From Pseudoalteromonas lipolytica (lineage in GTDB: Bacteria; Pseudomonadota; Gammaproteobacteria; Enterobacterales; Alteromonadaceae): DNA of 64,000 bases. Position numbers and translations under genes: made by a program. Position 1 is the first letter of the stretch; the number at the start of each line of letters is the position of its first letter. The notes beneath the pieces were generated by a model. It searched no databases and was not told the DNA's origin. It saw only the letters and a program-made list of their open reading frames with translations. Where the stretch lies: assembly GCF_900116435.1 (NCBI RefSeq), contig NZ_FPAZ01000009.1, positions 167,675 through 231,674 of the forward strand. Direction: 5' to 3'. Below, in pieces: positions 35,206-43,510 of this stretch.

Positions 35206-36251
35206 AGTAGTGCTTCAAATAATCGGTAGTAATGTGCGGTTGAAGAGGCCAAGAAAAAATCATTTATATCAGGGCTAGGTTTGTCAGAGCCAAATTTATC
35301 AAATTTAACCACCTGCTGAGCGAATTCGCTAGTATTAGCAAATGAAATTAGATCACCTGCTTGGCCGTGTTTCGTCAATTCTTTTGGACCATAACGACAA
35401 TCGAAAGCAATTATAGGTGTGTTTAAGTAAGCAGCTTCAACGAGCACGGTTGGTAGTCCCTCCCATCTTGATGGAAGTAAAATAGCTTTAGCGTGCTCAA
35501 TATACTTATAAGGATTATCAGTTGTGCCGTGGAGAATAATATTATCGCTAAGTTGATGTTTCTCAATTAAATGAGTTAAGGAAAGCTTATCGGGTCCATC
35601 CCCTAAAATAACGACTTTAATGTCTGGGCACTGTTGTTTAGCTTCAAGCACAATCTTTACTAAAAAGTCATAACCTTTTTGATAATGCAATCGGCCTACA
35701 CAAACATAGTAGTCATGATATTCAACCGCCTCTTTCGCGCGCGTTTGTAAACTTGCATCAAGCACAGGATTATAAATACGGACAGCATCTTTTGCATTTA
35801 TAACGTTAAAAGCGATTAGGTTTTCTTTAATCCCTTCAGAAACACAGACAACTTTATCAACATTCCTATATAAAAAAGTAGCGGCTAATCTGCGTAGTAG
35901 GTTCTTTAGCTTACTTTCTTGAGGTAAGTTAATGGGCACATGTTGTACCGCAACCGTCTTAATATGATTGGGGGTCAAAAAAGAAAATCGAGATAAACCA
36001 CCTTTAGTAAAAATAACTAAATCAGGATTAAGCTGTGTTATGAGCTTTTTATAACCCGCAAAGTCTCTGGGGCCGCTAAGCAATGCAATTTCTCCAAGCG
36101 ATTGGTAACGCGAGAGTAAATCCCCATCTTTGCTTAAACATATTATTGATATAGAGCATTGATGATAGTGTTTTAAGCCAATAATCAATTGCTCTGTAAC
36201 GCGCTCCACGCCACCTAATGAGAAGTCTTCGAGTACGAAAGCTAAGTGCAT
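35202..36251 (-). CDS. Glycosyltransferase family 4
   Basis: Retaining GT-B enzyme of 349 residues. The N-terminal acceptor domain opens with FVLEDFSLGGVERVTEQLI. The donor domain carries VCVGRLHYQKGYDFL, VILGDGPDK and the E-x7-E motif within PSRWEGLPTVLVEAA. Donor and acceptor cannot be read from sequence. It lies between a GT26 and a GT2 gene on the minus strand, with a four-base overlap downstream and six bases upstream. Confidence 0.85.
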   Translation of the reverse strand: MHLAFVLEDFSLGGVERVTEQLIIGLKHYHQCSISIICLSKDGDLLSRYQSLGEIALLSGPRDFAGYKKLITQLNPDLVIFTKGGLSRFSFLTPNHIKTVAVQHVPINLPQESKLKNLLRRLAATFLYRNVDKVVCVSEGIKENLIAFNVINAKDAVRIYNPVLDASLQTRAKEAVEYHDYYVCVGRLHYQKGYDFLVKIVLEAKQQCPDIKVVILGDGPDKLSLTHLIEKHQLSDNIILHGTTDNPYKYIEHAKAILLPSRWEGLPTVLVEAAYLNTPIIAFDCRYGPKELTKHGQAGDLISFANTSEFAQQVVKFDKFGSDKPSPDINDFFLASSTAHYYRLFEALL

Positions 36252-36257
36252 GATAGT

Positions 36258-37088
36258 TTACTTTCCTAGAATCTTCTTGATGTTATGAAAAATTGAATAC
36301 TTATAAATATCTTTATGAGAACGTATAAGTAAGTTAAGTGGTACCCAGCGACCTTCAATAATCGCTTCCCAGCAGCGCATCGCATTTTTTTGTTTGGAAC
36401 TGAGCAGGGCAGAGTGTTTCGCTAAAAACTGTTTAAAGCCAATAAGGCGATTAGGTGAGCGAGTAATACTTAGCTCTGCTTGCTCTTCGTATTGCAAATA
36501 AGTCGGTTTAGGAAGCTTTAGGCCTTTACCAAATTCTTTAAAGAATCGAACCCAGGTATCGTAGTCTTGCCACGCTTTAAAATCAGCATCAAAACCACCT
36601 ATTGCTTGTAATTTTTCTGTTTCACAAAATAGCTGATTTCCCACTTTATTTACGACAAGAAGATCATCAAGTGATAAAGAGCCAACAAAATAATTATGAT
36701 CAGTTTTCTCTTGGCCTTTACAAATAGTAACCGGAGTACAAAGTGACGAATATTCGTTTTGCCAATTTTCTAAAAAGTAAGATAAGCGGTTAGCCGTAAA
36801 TTCATCGTCGTCATCTAAGCCTGTAATAAACTCACCTTTTGCAGCCTTGATAGCTACATTTCTTGCGGCGCAGGCTCCTTGCGCAGATTCATTATGAAAA
36901 ACAGTAATTCTAGAATCAGAATTTACCAGAGAATCTAAATACTCTTTCGTGGTGTCCTTAGAGCCATCATTAACAATGATGAGTTCCCAATTACTATAAT
37001 CTTGCTTCAATACGCTATTTACAGCGCGTTGAAGGTTGGCTACACGGTTATGCGTTGGCATGTAAATAGTGATAAGGGGTTTTGACAT
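36258..37088 (-). CDS. Glycosyltransferase family 2
   Basis: Inverting GT-A enzyme of 276 residues. Start MSKPLITIYMPTHNR at 37088 gives the usual GT2 N-terminus. A longer in-frame ORF reaching 37286 would add 66 residues with no family resemblance and is rejected. Motifs seen are NDGSKD, CAARNVAI, the metal-binding D-rich GLDDDDE and WQDYDTWVRF. First gene of the minus-strand trio; substrate unknown. Confidence 0.85.
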   Translation of the reverse strand: MSKPLITIYMPTHNRVANLQRAVNSVLKQDYSNWELIIVNDGSKDTTKEYLDSLVNSDSRITVFHNESAQGACAARNVAIKAAKGEFITGLDDDDEFTANRLSYFLENWQNEYSSLCTPVTICKGQEKTDHNYFVGSLSLDDLLVVNKVGNQLFCETEKLQAIGGFDADFKAWQDYDTWVRFFKEFGKGLKLPKPTYLQYEEQAELSITRSPNRLIGFKQFLAKHSALLSSKQKNAMRCWEAIIEGRWVPLNLLIRSHKDIYKYSIFHNIKKILGK

Positions 37089-37498
37089 CAGTGATCTCTG
37101 CTCAAAATTGACGGCGATATGCAGCTTAAGCTCATTGCCTATAAAGCCAAATAATAAAAAGACAGAATTATACCTAATGAGAGAAAATATGTCATAAAAA
37201 GTAAAGTCATCATAAAAACAGTAATTTATAAAACCATACGATTTCAACTTACTAATTAGCAATGTTTTTGCTGGTTTATTAACCAAATTGTGCTAGTTTT
37301 TATGTATCTCTGAATTGCTATTGTGTTTTTTACAAAATAAAACATGTTTGCAATAAGAGGTAACAATTTTGTAAGGGAGTATGTGGGATATTACTTCAAG
37401 GTAATTACAAAAATAATAAATCGTAATACGCACCTGTTCGTTCCTATTCAGTCAGTTTACAGTAAAGTGCTGAGCACTTAGCTTAGCGCGGGGGAAAT
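37089..37498. promoter_or_regulatory. Divergent intergenic region between GT2 and wecA-like genes
   Basis: AT-rich region that must hold promoters for both the minus-strand trio and the wecA-like gene. The only distinct feature I see is a 15-bp interrupted palindrome, AAGTGCTGAGCACTT (37465-37479), about 20 bases before the wecA start. It could be an operator or an mRNA hairpin. No convincing promoter could be singled out. Confidence 0.45.
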
Positions 37499-38587
37499 AT
37501 GGATTTTTTCTTAGCAGTAATTTCGTCATTTGTTTTTTCGTTTTTTGCAATAAACTTATTGCGACCAGTTGCTATAAAAATAGATCTTGTCGACAAACCG
37601 TCAGAAAGAAAAAACCACATAGGCCATGTGCCTCTTATTGGTGGTGTTGCTATTTTTTGCAGTGTATTAACCTCTAGCAGTATGTGGCTAACAATAGACA
37701 GTGAGCTATTTGTATATTTGTTTTCTGCCGGATTAATGGTTTGTTTAGGTGTTGTAGATGATAAGCACGATATAAGCGTTCGTTCCAGAGTGGCCTTTCA
37801 GGTACTTGTCGCAACATTTATGATTGTAGCAATGGATAACTACATCATCGATTTAGGCGATTTACTTTTTTTTGGCAATGTTGAGCTGGGTAAATTTGGC
37901 ATATTACTAACATACTTGGCGATTGTCGCGATTATTAATGCGTTTAACATGGTTGATGGTATTGATGGTTTACTAGGGAGTATGGCAATAAGTACGCTGT
38001 CATCCATTGCACTTCTACTATTATTAAAGCAACAAGAAAATCTTTTCACTGTACTTGTTATTGTCGCTATTCTTCCTTATTTAATTTTTAACTTAGGTGT
38101 TTTTGGAACACAGTATCGAAAGATATTTATGGGCGATGCTGGCAGTATGTTTATTGGTTTTACAGTCGTATGGCTTTTAATTGATAACACCCAAGGACCT
38201 AGCGCAACTTTTAGACCCGTAACGGCCTTATGGATTGTAGCGGTTCCATTAATAGACATGGGTTCTATAATTATAAGGCGCATTAAAAAAGGCAGCTCAC
38301 CTTTTAAAGCTGACAGAGAACATATACATCATTTACTTTTAAAAGCCGGTTTCTCTAAATTACAAACATTAATAATTATTGTTGCTCTAAGTGTAAGCTG
38401 TTCTTTAATCGGTGTGCTTACTGAGTGGTTAGAGTTCAATGAAAGTGTAATGTTTGTCAGTTTTTTATTATTTTTCATGCTTTATAACCTAGTGCTTTCA
38501 GATAGTTCTCGCCTTAAAAGACCACTAAAGTTAATAAAATTAAAAAATTTAAAACGCAAGCGATGCCAAAAGTTAGTCAGAGGCTAA
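37499..38587 (+). CDS. WecA-like undecaprenyl-phosphate HexNAc-1-phosphate transferase (copy 1)
   Basis: Polytopic enzyme that starts glycan synthesis by moving HexNAc-1-phosphate from the UDP-sugar to undecaprenyl phosphate. The 362 residues include DKPSERKNH near the start, VDDK, NAFNMVDGIDGL, KIFMGDAGSM and the DREHIHH loop, the catalytic and metal-binding signatures of the family. ATG follows GGGGG. A clear paralogue lies at 40182, and ugd sits between them. After it, 38588-38881 holds nothing I can recognise beyond the upstream region of ugd. Confidence 0.9.
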   Translation: MDFFLAVISSFVFSFFAINLLRPVAIKIDLVDKPSERKNHIGHVPLIGGVAIFCSVLTSSSMWLTIDSELFVYLFSAGLMVCLGVVDDKHDISVRSRVAFQVLVATFMIVAMDNYIIDLGDLLFFGNVELGKFGILLTYLAIVAIINAFNMVDGIDGLLGSMAISTLSSIALLLLLKQQENLFTVLVIVAILPYLIFNLGVFGTQYRKIFMGDAGSMFIGFTVVWLLIDNTQGPSATFRPVTALWIVAVPLIDMGSIIIRRIKKGSSPFKADREHIHHLLLKAGFSKLQTLIIIVALSVSCSLIGVLTEWLEFNESVMFVSFLLFFMLYNLVLSDSSRLKRPLKLIKLKNLKRKRCQKLVRG

Positions 38588-38881
38588 ATATAAAAAGTAG
38601 CAACTAATCACTTAAGTGGCTAAAAAAGAAGCGCAGTGACTCTTATATCGCTGTTTTTTCATTTTGATCATAGAACCTTCTATGGCTATGTGATAAAAAG
38701 TGCGCTGCGTTGCTAAAGGTACAGATACAGATGGCCTTTGCTGTTGAGTATGTTGATGCACAAACCTTAGTCATAATAACTTATTAAGACCCGCTGAAAA
38801 GCGAACTTTTAATACTGTGTTTGCTGGGGTGTTTGAAACTATTTGTAAAATGTTGGTGTATTTTAATATTAAAGGGGTTAC

Positions 38882-40048
38882 ATGAAAATTGCTGTAGTAG
38901 GTACGGGATATGTTGGTTTATCAAACGCTATGTTATTAGCTCAACACAATCACGTTGTTGCATTAGATATAGATGAAGATAAAGTAAGACTATTAAATAA
39001 CAGGCAGTCACCTATTGTAGATTCTGAAATTTCAGAATTTTTACAGCATAAAGAGCTTCATTTTATAGCGACCACAGACAAGTACGAAGCTTTAAACGAA
39101 GCTGAGTTTATAATTATTGCAACCCCCACTGACTACGACCCCGAAACAAACTACTTTAATACCAGCACAGTAGAGTCAGTGATTGGCGATGTATTAAACA
39201 TTAATCCTACTGCGACAATCATTATTAAATCGACAGTACCTGTAGGGTATACCTGCTCGGTAAAAGAAAAGTTTAAAACAGACAATATACTGTTCTCGCC
39301 CGAATTTTTGCGAGAAGGCAAAGCCTTGCACGACAACTTATTTCCATCACGTATTATTGTGGGTGAACAGAGCGAAAGAGCAAAAGTATTCGCTAATTTG
39401 TTAGCACAAGGTGCAGAAAAGGAAAATATAGATATGCTTTTTACAAATTCAACAGAAGCCGAAGCAATCAAATTGTTCTCTAACACTTACCTCGCTATGC
39501 GTGTGGCTTATTTTAATGAATTAGACAGCTACGCTGAAAGTCATGGACTTGACTCTAAACAGATAATTGAAGGTGTAGGGTTAGACCCTCGTATAGGCAC
39601 GCATTACAATAATCCTTCATTTGGTTACGGCGGATATTGCTTACCTAAAGATACGAAGCAATTACTGGCTAATTATAAAAATGTGCCAAATAATATGATT
39701 CGCGCAATTGTGGATGCCAATACAACACGTAAAGACTTCATCGCAGAATCAATTTTAAAGCGTAACCCTAAAGTGGTGGGTATTTATAGACTGGTGATGA
39801 AGTCGGGCTCAGATAACTTTAGGGCTTCTGCGATTCAAGGGGTAATGAAACGAATAAAAGCAAAAGGAATTGAGGTAATTGTTTTTGAACCTACTTTGCA
39901 CAGTAGTGACTTTTTTAACTCTAAAGTTATTAATGACTTAACAGAATTTAAAGCGCTGTCTGATGTAATTATAACTAATCGACTTGTTAGTGAACTTAAA
40001 GATGTACTCCCTAAGGTGTACACACGAGACTTATTTGGTAGTGACTAA
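38882..40048 (+). CDS. ugd: UDP-glucose 6-dehydrogenase
   Basis: Oxidises UDP-glucose to UDP-glucuronate with two NAD+. The 388 residues equal E. coli Ugd. The NAD site is [10 protein letters not shown] at the N-terminus, and [25 protein letters not shown] and the catalytic Cys253 in [10 protein letters not shown] follow. The short form without the extended C-terminus of the HexNAc dehydrogenases separates it from the enzyme at 49361. It supplies glucuronate for a glycan; galU at the end of the window provides its substrate. Confidence 0.94.
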   Translation: MKIAVVGTGYVGLSNAMLLAQHNHVVALDIDEDKVRLLNNRQSPIVDSEISEFLQHKELHFIATTDKYEALNEAEFIIIATPTDYDPETNYFNTSTVESVIGDVLNINPTATIIIKSTVPVGYTCSVKEKFKTDNILFSPEFLREGKALHDNLFPSRIIVGEQSERAKVFANLLAQGAEKENIDMLFTNSTEAEAIKLFSNTYLAMRVAYFNELDSYAESHGLDSKQIIEGVGLDPRIGTHYNNPSFGYGGYCLPKDTKQLLANYKNVPNNMIRAIVDANTTRKDFIAESILKRNPKVVGIYRLVMKSGSDNFRASAIQGVMKRIKAKGIEVIVFEPTLHSSDFFNSKVINDLTEFKALSDVIITNRLVSELKDVLPKVYTRDLFGSD

Positions 40049-40181
40049 ACTCAAGTATTCGTATTAAAGCGTATAGAGTGTTAAAAGTAACGGTCGAGCT
40101 GGTTTAGGGACATAATTTGTCATATAATTCTCGGCCGTAAAAATTTAGCTATAGCCATACCCAGAAGGGATTTTTTTAGTA

Positions 40182-41249
40182 ATGTCATTTGATTTTTTGC
40201 TGTTTTCTTTTAATGCATTTTTGTTGACCTACGCACTTATTTGGTTGGCCAAACCAATTGCCTTTAAATGTGGCCTAGTTGACCAACCCAATCATCGTAA
40301 ATTGCACGAAGGTTCTATTCCGCTAGTAGGCGGCGTGTGCGTATTTTTAGGGATCAGTATTAGTGCCGTTTGGTTGCTACCTATAACAGTAGAAACATTT
40401 ACTTATATCGTACTTGCCGGCCTTATGGTGTTTGTTGGCGTAATTGATGATTACAAAGACATTCCGGTAAAGCCTAGGCTTATAGTGCAAGTAGGCATTG
40501 CATTAGCAATGATCTTTTTGCTTGACTATAAACTGGTATCACTTGGCCACTTATTTAGTGATACGGGGGTTAGCCTTGGTAACTTTTCAGTGGTATTTAC
40601 GGTAATTGCGGTTGTTGGGTGTATTAATGCATTTAATATGGTTGATGGAATCGATGGTTTAGTTGGGCTTTTATCACTTATCGCGTTTTCGGCTTTGGCC
40701 ATATTACTGTATAGAGCCAATGTAGACTGGTACATACTGTGTGTATTTTATGTAGGCGCTATAGTGGCATACTTAATGTTTAATTTAAGTTGGCCATTTA
40801 AAAAATATAAAAAAATATTTATGGGCGATGCAGGCAGTATGCTAATCGGTTTTACAATTATTTGGCTGTTATGTATTGGCACGCAATCAGAAACGCCAGC
40901 TTTAGCGCCCGTAACTGCTCTTTGGATAATAGCATTACCCTTAATCGACATGGCTGCGATTATGATTCGTCGAGTTAAAAAGGGCGACTCTCCGTTTAAA
41001 CCAGACCGCGAGCACTTACACCATATTTTTATGCGTGCCGGTGCCTCACCAAAACAAACACTGTTACTTATTGCGATGATGTCTCTTGGGATGACCTGTT
41101 TAGGTATATTTTTAGAGCACATTAGCGAAACAGTAAGTTTTATTGTGTTTATTGCCACTTTTTTAATTTATACCTACTTACTTACACACATATGGAAAGT
41201 ACTTACCTTTATGAGACGAGTAAAAAGTAAACTTAAAAGAGCACGCTAA
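40182..41249 (+). CDS. WecA-like undecaprenyl-phosphate HexNAc-1-phosphate transferase (copy 2)
   Basis: Second member of the same family as 37499-38587 (355 residues) with the same landmarks: VDQPNHRKLH, DDYKDIPVKPR, NAFNMVDGIDGL, KIFMGDAGSMLIGF, VTALWIIALPLIDM and DREHLHH. The DQPNHRKLH segment and overall pattern look closer to E. coli WecA than copy 1. It lies upstream of wza with 680 bases between. Two copies in 4 kb suggest either separate glycans or an old duplication. Confidence 0.92.
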   Translation: MSFDFLLFSFNAFLLTYALIWLAKPIAFKCGLVDQPNHRKLHEGSIPLVGGVCVFLGISISAVWLLPITVETFTYIVLAGLMVFVGVIDDYKDIPVKPRLIVQVGIALAMIFLLDYKLVSLGHLFSDTGVSLGNFSVVFTVIAVVGCINAFNMVDGIDGLVGLLSLIAFSALAILLYRANVDWYILCVFYVGAIVAYLMFNLSWPFKKYKKIFMGDAGSMLIGFTIIWLLCIGTQSETPALAPVTALWIIALPLIDMAAIMIRRVKKGDSPFKPDREHLHHIFMRAGASPKQTLLLIAMMSLGMTCLGIFLEHISETVSFIVFIATFLIYTYLLTHIWKVLTFMRRVKSKLKRAR

Positions 41250-41317
41250 AAAATTTTTTCAAAATTAAGAAATAACTCAAACAGCGGTTTTGTTGGTGTT
41301 TGAAAAGGGTAAGGGGA

Positions 41318-41345
41318 AAATTGCTCTTACTTTAAAGAGCAATTT
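41318..41345 (+). terminator. Hairpin after wecA copy 2
   Basis: AAATTGCTCTT (41318-41328) pairs perfectly with AAGAGCAATTT (41335-41345) around a six-base loop. The T tract is short (TTT), so it is a weak or bidirectional terminator. Confidence 0.6.
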
Positions 41346-41544
41346 AGTGCGGTCATCCTTGACTCATCTATGCATAACACTTTGTACTAACTTCATTTTA
41401 ATCAATAAACCACACTTTACAAGTTTATTCTCCGCACAAAGGTATGCGCGGGCTGACCTTAATAACAGTCATAATTTAAATGCAGTAATTAAGTGGCGGC
41501 CTCTTTAATGGCCCTACCAACATGACGTAGCCCGTGGAACGGGG

Positions 41545-41572
41545 TTGATTTCCATACTTTTGTATGTATAAT
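41545..41572 (+). promoter_or_regulatory. Probable sigma-70 promoter of the wza operon
   Basis: TTGATT (41545-41550), a 16-base spacer and a consensus TATAAT (41567-41572). The spacer holds the small palindrome CATACTTTTGTATG. If used, the wza message has an untranslated leader of about 350 bases, typical of capsule operons under antitermination control. Confidence 0.6.
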
Positions 41573-41826
41573 CTCGCCTGTTTAAAGGATGTACCGCAGT
41601 AAATGGACAGTGTAAAAGCACTGAATTACAAAAACTATACCATGCAATACGCCCTCATAAATTAAATCGTTGCGACATGAAAATGTTATCTCGAATGATT
41701 TCAAATAAATAAAATTTAGTACGTTTTTTGTTAAAAGTAAGACAAAGAAATGACTTTGGATTATTTATTATTCATGGTGCATTCATATTCACATGTGAAC
41801 GAGTAAAAATACGTAAACAGCACTGT

Positions 41827-41851
41827 TTTAAAGAGCTGTTAACTTGCGCAT
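41827..41851 (+). promoter_or_regulatory. Shared leader element, JUMPstart-like (copy 1)
   Basis: A 25-base stretch containing AGAGCTGTTAACTTGCGC, about 80 bases before wza. It matches the copy at 60428-60452 at 21 of 25 positions. The core AGCTGTTAA is part of the JUMPstart sequence found in leaders of polysaccharide operons regulated by RfaH. The ops heptamer itself is not clear here. Function is inferred. Confidence 0.45.
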
Positions 41852-41928
41852 AACAAGCCGTCATGCTTTAATTAGCCAGCTTAAATTAGCAAGTGTTAAT
41901 CTAATACAACAATCTTTTGGGAAGAAGA

Positions 41929-43044
41929 ATGGCGTTCAATATAAAAGTATTGGTAGCAACTTTGTCTATCATCACAGTGAGTGGTTGTACGATTATTCCA
42001 GGTAGTCACTATGAAGGAATAGAGTCTGGTGACCAAGTTGAAAATTTAGAAAAAGATCTCGAAAAGGTCAATATTCAAATTATTGATTCTTCATTAATAA
42101 ATCAACAAAAAGCAAATCATAAAAAAGTTAAACAACCAAACAGTTTAGCCGGTGTTGATTTAAATGATTATGAGTACAAGCTAGGTGTGGGCGATGTGCT
42201 TACAATTGGTGTGTGGGATCACCCTGAGCTTACAATACCTGCTGCAGTGCAACGTACTGCTGAATTCGATGGCTTTAGAGTTCAAGCCGATGGCACGATT
42301 ACCTATGCCTATGCACCAAATATTCAAGCCGCTGGTCGCACGGTTTCGCAAGTACGTGAAGACCTCGTTAAGCGTTTAAGCCGCGTAATCGAAGACCCTC
42401 AAGTCGACGTGAAAATAGTGGGCTTTAGAAGCCAAAAAGCCTATGTAACCGGTGAAGTTGCAAAACCAGGCGTATACCCAGTAACCGAAATACCGCTTAC
42501 ATTAGTCGATGCGCTAAACCAAGCGGGTGGTTTAACTGAGCGTGCCGACTGGCGCACTGTAACGTTTACTCGTGGTAATAAAACCGAAGAAATTCAGCTA
42601 GACGACTTTTATGCGCACGGTGATATTTCTCAAAATCGCTTGTTACAGCATGGCGACATTGTGCATGTTGCACGCGACGACAAACAAAAAGTATACGTAA
42701 TGGGCGATGTACAAAAAGCGGGCACTGTTAATGTTGATCGCTATGGCTTAAATTTAGCCCAAGCATTAAGTGACACAGGCGGCATACGCGAAGCAACAGC
42801 CGATGCAAACGGTATTTTTGTACTTCGTAAACGTAACCTCGAAACCGACGGCATTATTGCTGATGTATACCAGCTTCATGCAAAAAATGTTGCTGCGTTA
42901 GTGCTTGCCGAGCAATTTGAGCTGCAACCACACGACATTGTATACGTTACAGCTGCACCATTAGCTCGTTGGAACCGCGTAATAAGCTTGTTGTTACCAT
43001 CAATCTCAACGGTTGAACAGTTTGATGACATTACAGCAAATTAA
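41929..43044 (+). CDS. wza: Outer-membrane polysaccharide export lipoprotein Wza
   Basis: Octameric outer-membrane channel for capsule export. ATG 41929 (371 residues) follows GGGAAGAAG; an in-frame TTG at 41917 is rejected because it would run through this site. The lipobox is VSGC with Cys20. The poly_export domain starts at YKLGVGDVLTIGVWDHPELT, and two SLBB domains follow (GEVAKPGVYPV and GDVQKAGTVNV). The C-terminal amphipathic helix (ARWNRVISLLLPSI) forms the outer-membrane barrel in E. coli Wza. The order wza-wzb-wzc is the classic group 1 capsule arrangement. Confidence 0.95.
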   Translation: MAFNIKVLVATLSIITVSGCTIIPGSHYEGIESGDQVENLEKDLEKVNIQIIDSSLINQQKANHKKVKQPNSLAGVDLNDYEYKLGVGDVLTIGVWDHPELTIPAAVQRTAEFDGFRVQADGTITYAYAPNIQAAGRTVSQVREDLVKRLSRVIEDPQVDVKIVGFRSQKAYVTGEVAKPGVYPVTEIPLTLVDALNQAGGLTERADWRTVTFTRGNKTEEIQLDDFYAHGDISQNRLLQHGDIVHVARDDKQKVYVMGDVQKAGTVNVDRYGLNLAQALSDTGGIREATADANGIFVLRKRNLETDGIIADVYQLHAKNVAALVLAEQFELQPHDIVYVTAAPLARWNRVISLLLPSISTVEQFDDITAN

Positions 43045-43061
43045 TAAAGGTATTAATAAGT

Positions 43062-43496
43062 ATGTTTGACTCAGTTTTAGTGGTGTGTGCAGGCAATATT
43101 TGCCGTAGCCCAACCGCAGAGTATGTACTTAAAAGTAAGTTACACGGTAAAAATATTGCTGTTTGTTCGGCTGGCTTAACTGCACTTGAAGGTAAACCAG
43201 CCGATGCAATGGCACAAAAAATAACGCTTGAGCACGGTATTAATATGGCGGCTCATGCTGGCAGACAAATTAGCTCGTCGCTGGTTATGCAAAACAGTGT
43301 TATTTTAGTCATGGAACAACGCCACCTAGATGATTTATGTTCACGTTATCCACAAGCCAGAGGCAAAACCTTTTTGCTAGGTAAATGGATTGGTGATAAA
43401 GAGATCCCAGATCCTTATCGCCAAAGCGAAGAAGCATTTAAACATGTGTATGACCTAATCGATAGCGCCTGCAGCGCTTGGCAAAAGTATTTATAA
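43062..43496 (+). CDS. wzb: Low-molecular-weight protein tyrosine phosphatase Wzb
   Basis: Cytoplasmic phosphatase that dephosphorylates the tyrosine tail of Wzc, keeping capsule assembly cycling. The 144-residue protein has the P-loop CAGNICRS with nucleophile Cys9 and Arg15, and the general acid Asp117 in IPDPYR. It is 17 bp downstream of wza, and its cognate kinase wzc follows within 15 bp. Confidence 0.95.
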   Translation: MFDSVLVVCAGNICRSPTAEYVLKSKLHGKNIAVCSAGLTALEGKPADAMAQKITLEHGINMAAHAGRQISSSLVMQNSVILVMEQRHLDDLCSRYPQARGKTFLLGKWIGDKEIPDPYRQSEEAFKHVYDLIDSACSAWQKYL

Positions 43497-43510
43497 GGAA
43501 ACCTGCATTA

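Noticed and set aside
37089..37286. N-terminal extension of the GT2 glycosyltransferase
   Set aside because: The 66 extra residues show no family similarity, and MSKPLITIYMPTHN at 37088 is a standard GT2 start.
41290..41508. 72-residue ORF between wecA copy 2 and wza
   Set aside because: No ribosome site, overlaps the hairpin at 41318-41345 and shows no protein-like pattern.
41250..41928. c-di-GMP (GEMM) riboswitch in the wza leader
   Set aside because: I looked for the conserved GEMM core and tetraloop-receptor segments and did not find them.
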